IMG/VR virus record: IMGVR_UViG_3300045135_000696
Span: 1-36,194 of that record
Strand: one strand, 5' to 3'
DNA from: a virus
Length of the DNA: 36,194 nt
The position numbers and the translations under genes were made by a program. The stretch's first letter is position 1. Every line of letters starts with the position of its first letter. Of the stretch, positions 23,804-30,568 are shown piece by piece. Under the pieces are notes generated by a model. The model was not told the DNA's origin. It searched no databases and worked only from the letters and a program-made list of their open reading frames with translations.

Positions 23804-23918
23804 TTTGTTCCCCCATGAAGTGTTGCGGTGAGGGTTGACACAATACGGGAGAGGCTAGTACCTTTGCAACACCCCAACCGGCAAAGGTGCCAACCGGGGA
23901 CAATCAGAGGAGGCCATT
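23804..23918. promoter_or_regulatory. Divergent early promoters with operator-like repeats
   Basis: The only divergent intergenic region. Leftward promoter candidate: -35 TTGCAA (23869-23864), 18-base spacer, -10 TATTGT (23845-23840). Rightward candidate: -35 TTGACA (23835-23840), overlapping the leftward -10; its -10 is weak (TAGTAC near 23856-23861). Inverted repeats: ACCTTTGC (23860-23867) with GCAAAGGT (23881-23888), and GTGTTGC (23820-23826) with GCAACAC (23866-23872). CCAACCGG also occurs twice. These are likely Cro operators. The rightward start has GAGGAGG five bases upstream. Confidence 0.65.
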
Positions 23919-24599
23919 ATGGCCATTTCATTGAAAAGAACGGGCGACGTGTCTGCCCTCAACGTGCGGCTGCTCGTGTACGGCGCAGCTGGCGCGGGCA
24001 AGACTTCACTAATTCCCACCCTGCCATCGCCCCTTGTGCTTAGCGCAGAGGGTGGCCTGCTTTCGATCAAAGGCGCTGACGTGCCCTTCATCGAGATCAA
24101 GTCGATGGACGATCTCAAGGAAGCCTACCAATGGCTGACGGAGAGCGAGGAGGCCGCGCAATTCAAGTCGGTCGCGCTCGACTCCATCTCCGAGATCGCG
24201 GAGGTGGTGCTGACGGCGGAGAAGGCGACCGCCAAAGACCCGCGGCAAGCCTACGGGGCGCTGCAAGACCAGATGCAGATGATCATCCGCGCCTTCCGCG
24301 ACCTACCCGGCAAGCACGTCTACTTCAGCGCCAAGATGGAGAAGGCGCAGGACGAGACGGGCCGCATTCTTTACGCCCCCTCCATGCCGGGCAACAAGCT
24401 GGCCCAGCAGCTGCCCTATTTCTTCGACGAGGTGCTGGCGCTTCGCGTCGAGAAGGACGCCGAAGGGGTGCCGCAACGCGCCCTCATGTGCGCCTCGGAC
24501 GGCCTCTGGTCCGCCAAGGATCGCTCGGGGCGGCTTGATGCGTGGGAAGGCGCAGACCTTGGCGCCGTCATCAACAAAATCATGGCGGAGGGCGCGTGA
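23919..24599 (+). CDS. Sak4-like AAA (AAA_24) ATPase, recombination (226 aa)
   Basis: First gene of the rightward early operon. A RecA-core ATPase of the AAA_24/Sak4 group: Walker A YGAAGAGKTS (21-30), LVLSAEGGLLS strand, Walker B-like FKSVALDSISEIAEV, and KHVYFSAKMEK with SMPGNKL and a final DGLWSAKDRSGRL. Sak4-type phage proteins are short RAD51-like recombinases that act with a single-strand binding protein in annealing or strand exchange. A DUF669 SSB-like gene and a Cas4-like nuclease lie in the same operon, which fits. About 225 residues is the normal length. Confidence 0.8.
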   Translation: MAISLKRTGDVSALNVRLLVYGAAGAGKTSLIPTLPSPLVLSAEGGLLSIKGADVPFIEIKSMDDLKEAYQWLTESEEAAQFKSVALDSISEIAEVVLTAEKATAKDPRQAYGALQDQMQMIIRAFRDLPGKHVYFSAKMEKAQDETGRILYAPSMPGNKLAQQLPYFFDEVLALRVEKDAEGVPQRALMCASDGLWSAKDRSGRLDAWEGADLGAVINKIMAEGA

Positions 24600-24844
24600 T
24601 GGCTTCAAAGCCCGACCCGGTGAACAACCCCGAGCATTACAAGACCGGCGGCATCGAGTGCATCGACGCCATGGTGCAGGTTTTCGGGGAGGAGGCCGTG
24701 CGGACCTATGCCCGCATCAATGCCTTTAAGTACCAATGGCGTGCTCCGTACAAAGGCAAGACCGCCGAGGACTACAAAAAGGCCCTCTGGTACCTGCGCT
24801 TTGCTGACGGGGATGATCCCCGCAAGGATCGGCCCAATGAGTGA
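24599..24844 (+). CDS. DUF3310 family protein (81 aa)
   Basis: Start ATG overlaps the ATPase stop (TGATG) with GGAGG seven bases upstream. The protein has the DUF3310 signature: VNNPEHYKTGGIECIDAM near the N-terminus, then AFKYQWRAPYKGKTAEDYKK and ALWYLRFA. This family is widespread in phages, often called nucleotide kinase or SaV-like without experimental support; it seems to be a small helical protein. The biochemical function is not established. Position in the replication-recombination operon suggests a role in DNA or nucleotide metabolism. Confidence 0.85.
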   Translation: MASKPDPVNNPEHYKTGGIECIDAMVQVFGEEAVRTYARINAFKYQWRAPYKGKTAEDYKKALWYLRFADGDDPRKDRPNE

Positions 24845-25022
24845 TCGCAACGCATTCGCGGCCTTTGCCATGCAGGCGCTGATTAAGCATCAGCCGGAGC
24901 TCATAAAGAGCGGGGCGCACGATGATTACCAGCTGGGCCTTATTGCATGGCAAGCCTTCCGCATCGCTGACGCCATGGTCAAGGAAGGCCGGGTGCAGGA
25001 GGTGAAGCATGGCGATGCTTGA
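24837..25022 (+). CDS. Uncharacterised 61-aa protein
   Basis: Small helical protein (MSDRNAFAAFAMQALIKHQP; YQLGLIAWQAFRIADAMVKE) overlapping both neighbours, by 8 and 14 bases. The pattern of an ATG inside the previous gene's last codons is the same as for other coupled genes here. A longer frame to the left is a shadow of the DUF3310 gene. No family recognised. The amphipathic helices suggest a small helical bundle or subunit. Confidence 0.65.
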   Translation: MSDRNAFAAFAMQALIKHQPELIKSGAHDDYQLGLIAWQAFRIADAMVKEGRVQEVKHGDA

Positions 25023-25422
25023 GCGCACCCCGACGCTGGCGGAGCTCATCGGCTTCTGGCAGGAGGCGAAGCAGTCCGAGAAGGCGTGGCAGGACCGTCG
25101 CCGCCTCATCGAGGACGAGATCGCCCAGCACCTTGAACTGACCGACATGGAAGGCGTGCAGACGATCAAGACCGACACGCACGTCATGAAGGTCACGCAA
25201 CGGCTCAACCGACGCATCGACACTGATGCGCTGCAAGAGCTCGCGGCGGAGCACGGGCTGCAAGCCCACCTCGCCGACCTATTCCGCTGGAAGCCGGAGC
25301 TCAATCTCCGCCAGTGGAACGATGCCGACGAAGGCATCCGCAAGGCCCTTGAGGGGGCAATCACCACCAAGCCCGGGCGGCCTTCGTTCGCCCTTGCAAA
25401 CCCAAACGATAAGGAGCAGTAA
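25009..25422 (+). CDS. Uncharacterised 137-aa early protein
   Basis: Start ATG has GGAGG six bases upstream. Helical N-terminus (LAELIGFWQEAKQSEKAWQD, then RRRLIEDEIAQHLEL) followed by a short beta unit (GVQTIKTDTHVMKVTQRLNR) and IDTDALQELAAEHGL. This arrangement of coiled coil then beta strands recurs in phage proteins encoded next to DUF669 and PD-(D/E)XK genes. The function is unknown. It lies between the Sak4-like ATPase and the SSB-like gene, so an accessory role in recombination is a reasonable inference. Confidence 0.7.
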   Translation: MAMLERTPTLAELIGFWQEAKQSEKAWQDRRRLIEDEIAQHLELTDMEGVQTIKTDTHVMKVTQRLNRRIDTDALQELAAEHGLQAHLADLFRWKPELNLRQWNDADEGIRKALEGAITTKPGRPSFALANPNDKEQ

Positions 25423-25424
25423 AA

Positions 25425-25889
25425 ATGGCACAACTTGGCCAAGTGTTCAGCGCCTCTGAGGCGCCTGCAAGCAATGATTACTCGCCGATTCCGGCGGGCT
25501 GGTACAACGTCCGCATCACCGAGGCGGAGCTCAAGGAAACCAAAGCCGGCACCGGCAATTACGTCAAAGTGCGCTATGACGTGACCAGCGGCGACCACGC
25601 CGGCCGCGTCATCTTCGGCATGATCACGGTGCGCAACCCCAATGCCAAGGCGGAGGAGATCGGGCGGAGCCAGCTGGCCAAGCTCATCCGCTCCATGGGG
25701 CTGGAGGAGGTGTCCGACACGGACCAACTCATCGGCGGTGAGATGCTGGTCAAGGTCACGATCCGCCAGTCGGAAGAGTATGGGGACAGCAATGAGGTGA
25801 AGGATTGGAAGGCGCAGAGCACGCCTTCGATCTCGAAGCCGAGCAGCCCTCCGCCAGCACCGACCGGCGGCCTACCTTGGAGCAAGTGA
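25425..25889 (+). CDS. DUF669 SSB-like protein (154 aa)
   Basis: Matches DUF669: PIPAGWYNVRITEAELKETK, then GTGNYVKVRYDVTSGDHAGR, SQLAKLIRSMGLEEV and VKVTIRQSEEYGDSNEV. These proteins have an OB-like fold and are encoded next to Sak4-type ATPases; they are regarded as single-strand DNA-binding proteins. After residue 135 comes a flexible Pro/Ser tail ending in GGLPWSK, where SSBs often carry a protein-contact tip. AAGGAG lies 8 bases before ATG. The stop overlaps the next start as TGATG. Confidence 0.85.
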   Translation: MAQLGQVFSASEAPASNDYSPIPAGWYNVRITEAELKETKAGTGNYVKVRYDVTSGDHAGRVIFGMITVRNPNAKAEEIGRSQLAKLIRSMGLEEVSDTDQLIGGEMLVKVTIRQSEEYGDSNEVKDWKAQSTPSISKPSSPPPAPTGGLPWSK

Positions 25890-26725
25890 TGGCCACCCTG
25901 CCTCAGCCCATCAACACCCTCGGGGCGTTGATTGATCAGCACCATGAGGCAGTCAGCGAGCGCCCCCGATTCCACATGGGGGCGTCAGCTCTCGGCCACC
26001 ACTGCGACCGCTGGCTCTGGCTCAACTTCCGGTGGGTGGTGGTGCAGGAGTTTCCCGGTCGGATGCGCCGCCTGTTCCGCCGTGGGCACATGGAGGAGGA
26101 CGTGCTCATGGCGGACATGAGGGCGGTGGGCATTGTGTTCAGTGAGGCTCAGGCCAAGGTCGACTTTGGCGGCTTTGTGCGGGGGAGCGCCGACGCCGTG
26201 ATTGAGCGAGGCGTGCCGGAGGCGCCGAATAAGCGCCACGTCGCCGAATTTAAGACCCACAATCGGCAGTCCTTCAAAGATTTGGTCAAGCACGGGGTCA
26301 AGAAGTCGAAGCCCCAGCACTGGGCTCAAATGCAAGTGTATATGCTCGGCCTCGACATCGACCGGGCTTTATACGTTGCGATTTGCAAGGACGACGACAC
26401 GCTTTACTCCGAGCGCGTGCGGCTCGACGTGGAGGCGGCGGAGTCATTTGTGGAAAGGGGTGCACGTTTGTCCCTTGACAATCGCCTTCCCCCGCCCCTC
26501 TCAACCGACGCCACCCATTGGCGCTGCAAGATGTGCCCGGCCCATGGCTTCTGCCACGGGGGCGCGCAGGTGAATCGCTCCTGCCGATCCTGTAAGTGGG
26601 CCCGAGCAAAGGACGATGCCACCTTCTACTGCGAGCGGCACGGAGGCACGATCCCGCGCAGCTTCGAGCCCAAGGGCTGCGATGAGTGGGAGGTGATCGA
26701 AGATTTGGAGGCGCAGCACCGATGA
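25889..26725 (+). CDS. Cas4/RecB-like PD-(D/E)XK nuclease with Fe-S cysteines (278 aa)
   Basis: Start chosen at 25889 (TGATG, GGAG six bases upstream). The PD-(D/E)XK core shows VRGSADAVI (catalytic Asp near 101) and KRHVAEFKTH (E-x-K near 119-121), then KPQHWAQMQVYML, the QxxxY motif. One cysteine lies near the N-terminus (ALGHHCDRW, about 39) and three near the C-terminus (CKMCPAHGFC, about 212-221), the layout of 4Fe-4S nucleases such as Cas4 and AddB. A second Cys pair plus YC (CRSCKWARAKDDATFYC) follows. It likely resects DNA ends to feed the Sak4-like recombinase. It is not part of a CRISPR system: no array or cas1 is present. Confidence 0.8.
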   Translation: MATLPQPINTLGALIDQHHEAVSERPRFHMGASALGHHCDRWLWLNFRWVVVQEFPGRMRRLFRRGHMEEDVLMADMRAVGIVFSEAQAKVDFGGFVRGSADAVIERGVPEAPNKRHVAEFKTHNRQSFKDLVKHGVKKSKPQHWAQMQVYMLGLDIDRALYVAICKDDDTLYSERVRLDVEAAESFVERGARLSLDNRLPPPLSTDATHWRCKMCPAHGFCHGGAQVNRSCRSCKWARAKDDATFYCERHGGTIPRSFEPKGCDEWEVIEDLEAQHR

Positions 26726-26937
26726 GTATGACCTTCGAGGCGGAATTGCAGCGCTATCTATCGCGGGGCATGACCTTGCAGCACCGGCGGCTCGAATGGA
26801 TTCGACGGCTGAAGAACGGCGACCCGTACCAGAACCAGATGGAGGAGCGGGTCAAATGGAAGCAAGAGGTGGTCGCAAGGTCTGATAACCACCTCCCGCT
26901 GCCGGCCACTTGGGACATTTTGCCAGTTTATTTATAG
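26722..26937 (+). CDS. Uncharacterised 71-aa protein
   Basis: ATG overlaps the nuclease stop (ATGA). Highly charged helical protein: MSMTFEAELQRYLSRGMTLQ, HRRLEWIRRLKNGDPYQNQM, ending in PLPATWDILPVYL. No recognised family. Coupling to the nuclease suggests a helper, but nothing specific can be said. Confidence 0.6.
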   Translation: MSMTFEAELQRYLSRGMTLQHRRLEWIRRLKNGDPYQNQMEERVKWKQEVVARSDNHLPLPATWDILPVYL

Positions 26938-26948
26938 GGAGAAGAACG

Positions 26949-27170
26949 ATGGAAAACAAAAAAGGAAAGATCATAAATCAGCCGGTTGTCGACAGATTGT
27001 GGATTGGGGGGCGGGAGGTCGATTTCCACCTCATCGCTGCCGCGCCTGAGTTGCTGGAGGCTTTGGAATTCATGGTCTGGTATACAGAGTTGGTGTATTC
27101 GAGCGAGATCCTGAAAAAGCTTGAGGACAAAGCCCGCGCAGCCATCGCAAAAGCAAAGGGAGAAGAGTGA
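26949..27170 (+). CDS. Uncharacterised 73-aa protein with LIAAAPELLEALE motif
   Basis: Start chosen at ATG 26949 with AGGGAG seven bases upstream. The motif FHLIAAAPELLEALEFMV is a hallmark of many small phage proteins of unknown function (often NARLIAAAPELLEAL). After this comes a lysine-rich helix (ILKKLEDKARAAIAKAKGEE). The N-terminal codons are AT-rich compared with neighbours. Function unknown. Confidence 0.7.
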   Translation: MENKKGKIINQPVVDRLWIGGREVDFHLIAAAPELLEALEFMVWYTELVYSSEILKKLEDKARAAIAKAKGEE

Positions 27171-27223
27171 TGACTTGGCAACCGATTGAGACAGCGCCGC
27201 TTCACCTGCACCCCAAACAGTAA
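27170..27223 (+). pseudogene. Truncated DUF551-like remnant (17 codons)
   Basis: Directly coupled to the previous stop (TGATG), the frame reads MTWQPIETAPLHLHPKQ and stops. MxWQPIETAP is the characteristic N-terminus of the DUF551 family, whose members normally continue with KDG and some 50-100 further residues. Here the sequence breaks after TAP. The following 15 bases lead to the helicase start. A truncated gene or leader peptide are the options; truncation seems more likely. Confidence 0.6.
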
Positions 27224-27238
27224 ACCCAGAGGCGACTA

Positions 27239-28825
27239 ATGCTCCGCGATTACCAGCAGCGCGCCATTACCGCGCTCTATGAATGGTTCAGAAACAACGC
27301 CTACGGCAACCCCGTGCTGGAGCTCCCCACGGGTGCCGGGAAGAGCCACATTGTGGCCCAGCTGTGCCGCGACATCATGGCCGAGAATCCGTCCGCCCGC
27401 GTTCTCATGCTCACCCACGTCAAGGAGCTCATCGAGCAGAACGCAGGCAAGCTCCGAGATGCTTGGCCCAACGCACCCATGGGCATCTTCAGCGCTGGCC
27501 TCGGCCGCAAGGACATCGACGCCATCACCTTCGCCGGCATTCAAAGCATCTATCGGCACGCGAAGCGCCTTGGCCATGTGCACCTCGTCGTCATCGACGA
27601 GTGCCACCTCGTGAACAATAACAGGGACGGACGATACCGGAAGCTCCTCGATGCGCTCACTGAGATCAACCCGGACCTGCGCGTCGTGGGCCTCACGGCG
27701 ACGCCATACCGGCTCGGGCAGGGGATGCTTGATCAGGGCGAGGACGCGCTCTTCAGCGACATCATCAGCGTGGTCAGCATCAGCGAGCTAGTGGCGAAGG
27801 GCTACCTGTCGCCCCTGCGCAGCAAGCTCCCGCCCAAGGGCCAGATTGACCTGCTCGGCGTTGGCAAGGTGGCCGGCGAGTTTAACCAAAGGGAGCTGGA
27901 GGCGGCGGCACGGCTCTCCGAGATCGAGGCCGTTGAAGCCATCATCCAATACAGCGGAGGCCGTGGCTCATGGCTCATCTTCTGCACCGGGGTCGATCAT
28001 TCTGAGGAGGTCGCCTCCGCCCTGCGTCAGCGCGGCGTCAGCGCGGCCTCGATCACGCAAAACACGCCCAAGGACAAGCGGGCCGAGCTCATTGCCGAAT
28101 TTAAGGCTGGGCGCATCCAAGCCCTCACCAACTGCAACGTGCTCACCACCGGCTTCGATCACCCCGGCATTGATCTCATCGCCTTCCTACGCGCCACCAT
28201 GTCGGCGGGGCTGTACATGCAAATGGCCGGGAGAGGCATGAGGATCGCAGAAGGCAAGACCGACTGCCTTGTGCTCGACTTCGCCGGCAACATTGAGCGC
28301 CATGGCCCCGTGACCAACGTGAAGCCCTCGAAGCGCTCGCGGCGCGAGGATGGCATTGAGGGTGACTCCCCGGTTAAGGCGTGCCCTGAGTGCCATGAGC
28401 TCGTGCTCATCAGCGAGATGACCTGCCCCGCCTGCGGCCATGTGTGGCCGGAGAAGGAGCGCGAGTGGCAGCTGGCGGACGACGACATCATGGGCGCCAA
28501 TTCCACCCGCGTGGTCAAGGTGGCCGATTGGGCTTGGCGCGAGCACATTGCGAAGAAGTCGGGAAACTACATGGTCAAGGTGACCTATTACCCCTCCGCC
28601 CTAAGTGAGATTCCGGTGACGGAATATCTGGCCATCCTCAATCAAGGCTATGCTGGCGAGAAGGCCCAGCAGCGCCTGCTGAGCCTCTTCGAGCGATCCG
28701 GTGCGGAGCGCTGGAGCAATGCGTTGCCCGAGCTCTGCGACATCCTGAACCAAGCCCAGCCGCCAGCAGCCATCAAGGTGGAGAAGCAAGGCAAGTGGGA
28801 TCGGGTCATTGGGACCGAGTGGTGA
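27239..28825 (+). CDS. SF2 DEAD/DEAH-box helicase with zinc finger (528 aa)
   Basis: ATP-dependent helicase of superfamily 2. Motifs: Q-like LRDYQQRAI at the N-terminus, I LPTGAGKS (29-36), Ia MLTHVKELI, II VVIDECHLV, III GLTATPYRL, IV WLIFCTGVDHS, V LTTGFDHPGIDLIAFLR, VI YMQMAGRGMR. A CPECHELV...TCPACGHVW zinc ribbon follows near residue 380-405, then a C-terminal domain with YYPSALSEIPVTEYL. Similar phage proteins are taken as replication or recombination helicases. GAGG precedes the ATG. The stop overlaps the next start as GTGA. Confidence 0.9.
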   Translation: MLRDYQQRAITALYEWFRNNAYGNPVLELPTGAGKSHIVAQLCRDIMAENPSARVLMLTHVKELIEQNAGKLRDAWPNAPMGIFSAGLGRKDIDAITFAGIQSIYRHAKRLGHVHLVVIDECHLVNNNRDGRYRKLLDALTEINPDLRVVGLTATPYRLGQGMLDQGEDALFSDIISVVSISELVAKGYLSPLRSKLPPKGQIDLLGVGKVAGEFNQRELEAAARLSEIEAVEAIIQYSGGRGSWLIFCTGVDHSEEVASALRQRGVSAASITQNTPKDKRAELIAEFKAGRIQALTNCNVLTTGFDHPGIDLIAFLRATMSAGLYMQMAGRGMRIAEGKTDCLVLDFAGNIERHGPVTNVKPSKRSRREDGIEGDSPVKACPECHELVLISEMTCPACGHVWPEKEREWQLADDDIMGANSTRVVKVADWAWREHIAKKSGNYMVKVTYYPSALSEIPVTEYLAILNQGYAGEKAQQRLLSLFERSGAERWSNALPELCDILNQAQPPAAIKVEKQGKWDRVIGTEW

Positions 28826-29199
28826 GGCTCCTGCGCGACGACAAGCGCTTCTTGGCGCGCCTGCTGGAGCCGTTGGCCCGTGAGGCCAAAGGCCGCGTCA
28901 TGTGGGCCTATAGGGCCGCGTGGGAGGATGGGGAGGCGGAGGAGTCAGCATCGCATCGGAAGGAAAACGCCGGCCGTAGGGCCGCCAATCTGTGGGTCAG
29001 GGAGATGATGATGGAAACACCGGCAGCCGTTTTGCGGTATCGTGAATTGATCGAGCAGGGGCCTCCGCGCTTCTGCCACACCTGCGACCACTTCGACAAA
29101 GAGGAAGGACACTGTGCCCACTTCGACGCGACGCCCCCGGCCGACTTCACGGCGACGGAAAACGCCTGCGACCAGTGGACGATCGAGGTGCCCTTCTGA
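28822..29199 (+). CDS. Zinc-binding phage protein with CxxC...C...C motif (125 aa)
   Basis: GTG start forming GTGA with the helicase stop; an upstream in-frame ATG (28795) would add nine residues inside the helicase gene. The N-terminal half is a charged helix (RRAANLWVREMMMETPAAVL). The C-terminal half has a conserved metal-binding look: FCHTCDHFDKEEGHCAHFDA then PPADFTATENACDQW (pattern CxxC...C...C-x-x-W). Small phage proteins with this motif often sit beside VRR-NUC nucleases. The function is unknown; DNA binding or a nuclease partner is possible. Confidence 0.75.
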   Translation: MRLLRDDKRFLARLLEPLAREAKGRVMWAYRAAWEDGEAEESASHRKENAGRRAANLWVREMMMETPAAVLRYRELIEQGPPRFCHTCDHFDKEEGHCAHFDATPPADFTATENACDQWTIEVPF

Positions 29200-29521
29200 A
29201 CATTGGGAGCAGCGTGAGCTCGTCAAATGGTTCCGCCAGACCTATCCCCACACCCGCATTTTTTCCGTGCCCAACGGTGCGGCCGTGAGCCCTGCCCAAG
29301 CGGCTCGGCTCAAGGTCGAGGGGTTGAGCGCCGGCGTGCCCGATCTGTGCGTGCCGGAATGGTCCCTGTGGATCGAGATGAAGCGGCAGGAGGGTGGCCG
29401 GCTCAGTGCGGCGCAGAAGGGCTGGATTGAGTATTTGGAAGAAGTGGGCCACACCGTGATCGTGGGGAAGGGGTGGGAGGATGCGCGTGGCCAAATCATT
29501 CGCATACTACAACGAGTTTGA
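29114..29521 (+). CDS. VRR-NUC domain nuclease (135 aa)
   Basis: The domain begins EHWEQRELVKWFRQTYPHTR, then FSVPNGAAVSPAQAARLKVE, GLSAGVPDLCVP with the catalytic PD, LWIEMKRQEGGRLSAAQKGW with E-x-K, and ends VIVGKGWEDARGQIIRIL. This is a stand-alone VRR-NUC, a Holliday-junction or flap type nuclease of the PD-(D/E)XK superfamily. There is no ATG close to the domain. The nearest start is GTG 29114 (GAGGAAGGA upstream), giving an Arg-rich 30-residue leader that overlaps the zinc gene by 86 bases. The leader composition looks like a frame shadow, so the true start is uncertain. Confidence 0.8.
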   Translation: MPTSTRRPRPTSRRRKTPATSGRSRCPSEHWEQRELVKWFRQTYPHTRIFSVPNGAAVSPAQAARLKVEGLSAGVPDLCVPEWSLWIEMKRQEGGRLSAAQKGWIEYLEEVGHTVIVGKGWEDARGQIIRILQRV

Positions 29522-30470
29522 CCCATATGCGGCGCAATGGCTCCGCAACCTGATAGCAGCTGGGTACATCGCGCCTGGCGTCGTCGACGAGCGCAGCATC
29601 GAGGAGGTGAGCGCAGATGACCTCAAAGGATTCACGCAGTGCCACTTTTTCGCAGGGATCGGTGGATGGGCTCTCGCAGCTCGACTTGCTGGATGGGCTG
29701 ATGATGAACCCCTCTGGACCGGCTCTTGCCCCTGCCAGCCCTTCAGCGCGGCAGGAAAGCGAGGAGGGACCGAGGACGAGCGCCACCTTTGGCCAGTCTT
29801 TTTCCGCCTCATCGCGCAGTGCCGTCCTCCAGCAGTTGCTGGAGAGCAGGTTGCATCAAAGCTTGGATACCAATGGCTCGCCGGAGTACGCGCTGACTTG
29901 GAGTCGGAAAACTATGCCGTCGGGGCCGTCGATTTGTGCGCTGCGAGCGTCGGCGCGCCTCACATCAGACAGCGAATGTGGTGGGTGGCCGACGCCGGTG
30001 ACATCGGATCACATGGGCTCAAGGCGAGCCACGGCGCACAAAGAGCACTGGACAAGCAATGCTGGGACGACGCTGACCGATGCGGCTTGGTATGCAACGG
30101 GATGGCCGACGCCTCGAACGGTGGACGCGCACGGCCGGAGCCTGAACGATGGGAAGCGCGGAGCCAGTCTGATCGAGGCGGCCGCGGGCTGGGCAACGCC
30201 GACGACGCGGGACCACAAGGACACGGGCGACTTGGGCGGCTCAATGGTTCGCAAGGACGGCAAGACACGCTTGGACGCTCTGGGCCGCCAAGCGTGGATA
30301 GCTGGCAAGGAGTCCTCATCCCTTGCGCCGACGGAAAAGCGCGGCGCATTGAACCCAGCATTGAGCCGCTGGCTCATGGGATACCCAGCCGAGTGGGACG
30401 CCTGCGCGCCTACGGCAATGCCATCGTCCCGCAAGTCGCGGCCGAAGTCTTGAAGGCGTGGAGGTTCTAA
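29481..30470 (+). CDS. dcm: C5-cytosine DNA methyltransferase (329 aa)
   Basis: Phage DNA cytosine methylase. Motif I HFFAGIGGW (55-63), IV GSCPCQPFSAAGKRGG with catalytic Cys85, VI AVAGEQV (118-124, EQV for the usual ENV), VIII IRQRMWW (162-168), X YGNAIVPQVA (311-320). The N-terminus (YYNEFDPYAAQWLRNLIAAG) is typical of phage Dcm proteins. The region from about 170 to 290, target recognition, is rich in Gly/Asp/Arg and repeats ADA/NADDAG-type units. It probably protects phage DNA or marks it; the target cannot be read from sequence. It overlaps the nuclease gene by 41 bases and almost the whole length also codes in the +1 frame. Confidence 0.88.
   Translation: MRVAKSFAYYNEFDPYAAQWLRNLIAAGYIAPGVVDERSIEEVSADDLKGFTQCHFFAGIGGWALAARLAGWADDEPLWTGSCPCQPFSAAGKRGGTEDERHLWPVFFRLIAQCRPPAVAGEQVASKLGYQWLAGVRADLESENYAVGAVDLCAASVGAPHIRQRMWWVADAGDIGSHGLKASHGAQRALDKQCWDDADRCGLVCNGMADASNGGRARPEPERWEARSQSDRGGRGLGNADDAGPQGHGRLGRLNGSQGRQDTLGRSGPPSVDSWQGVLIPCADGKARRIEPSIEPLAHGIPSRVGRLRAYGNAIVPQVAAEVLKAWRF
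29617..30453 (+). CDS. Overprinted ORF within dcm, +1 frame (278 aa)
   Basis: An open frame of 278 codons inside the methyltransferase gene, shifted by +1. It has a strong ribosome site of its own: GAGGAGGTGA (29601-29610) nine bases before the ATG. The protein has structure: Ser/Pro-rich N-terminus, ALTWSRKTMPSGPS, three GW(P/A)TPxTxD units (GWPTPVTSD, GWPTPRTVD, GWATPTTRD), LDALGRQAW, and LNPALSRWLMGYPAEWDACA with PTAMPSSRKSR. To my recollection, proteins with WPTPTxxD and LNPxxxxWLMGxPxxW motifs occur widely in phages next to or within cytosine methylase genes, so it is probably expressed. Function unknown. Confidence 0.7.
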   Translation: MTSKDSRSATFSQGSVDGLSQLDLLDGLMMNPSGPALAPASPSARQESEEGPRTSATFGQSFSASSRSAVLQQLLESRLHQSLDTNGSPEYALTWSRKTMPSGPSICALRASARLTSDSECGGWPTPVTSDHMGSRRATAHKEHWTSNAGTTLTDAAWYATGWPTPRTVDAHGRSLNDGKRGASLIEAAAGWATPTTRDHKDTGDLGGSMVRKDGKTRLDALGRQAWIAGKESSSLAPTEKRGALNPALSRWLMGYPAEWDACAPTAMPSSRKSRPKS

Positions 30471-30568
30471 GCCTCCCGTTTTTAGAAAGAAACGGTCTAT
30501 AGAATTTCTGGAGAAAGGCTAAGTGCAGGCGTAGGGTTAAGGCTCCAAAACAAGGAGGCACCACCACC

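Noticed and set aside
25889-26725. Cas4-like nuclease as part of a phage CRISPR system
   Set aside because: No repeats, cas1 or effector genes nearby; the neighbours are recombination genes.
30471-30568. Promoter or terminator between dcm and the exported protein gene
   Set aside because: There is a 6-bp hairpin and a TATAGA, but no T-run after the stem and no -35 at a suitable distance.
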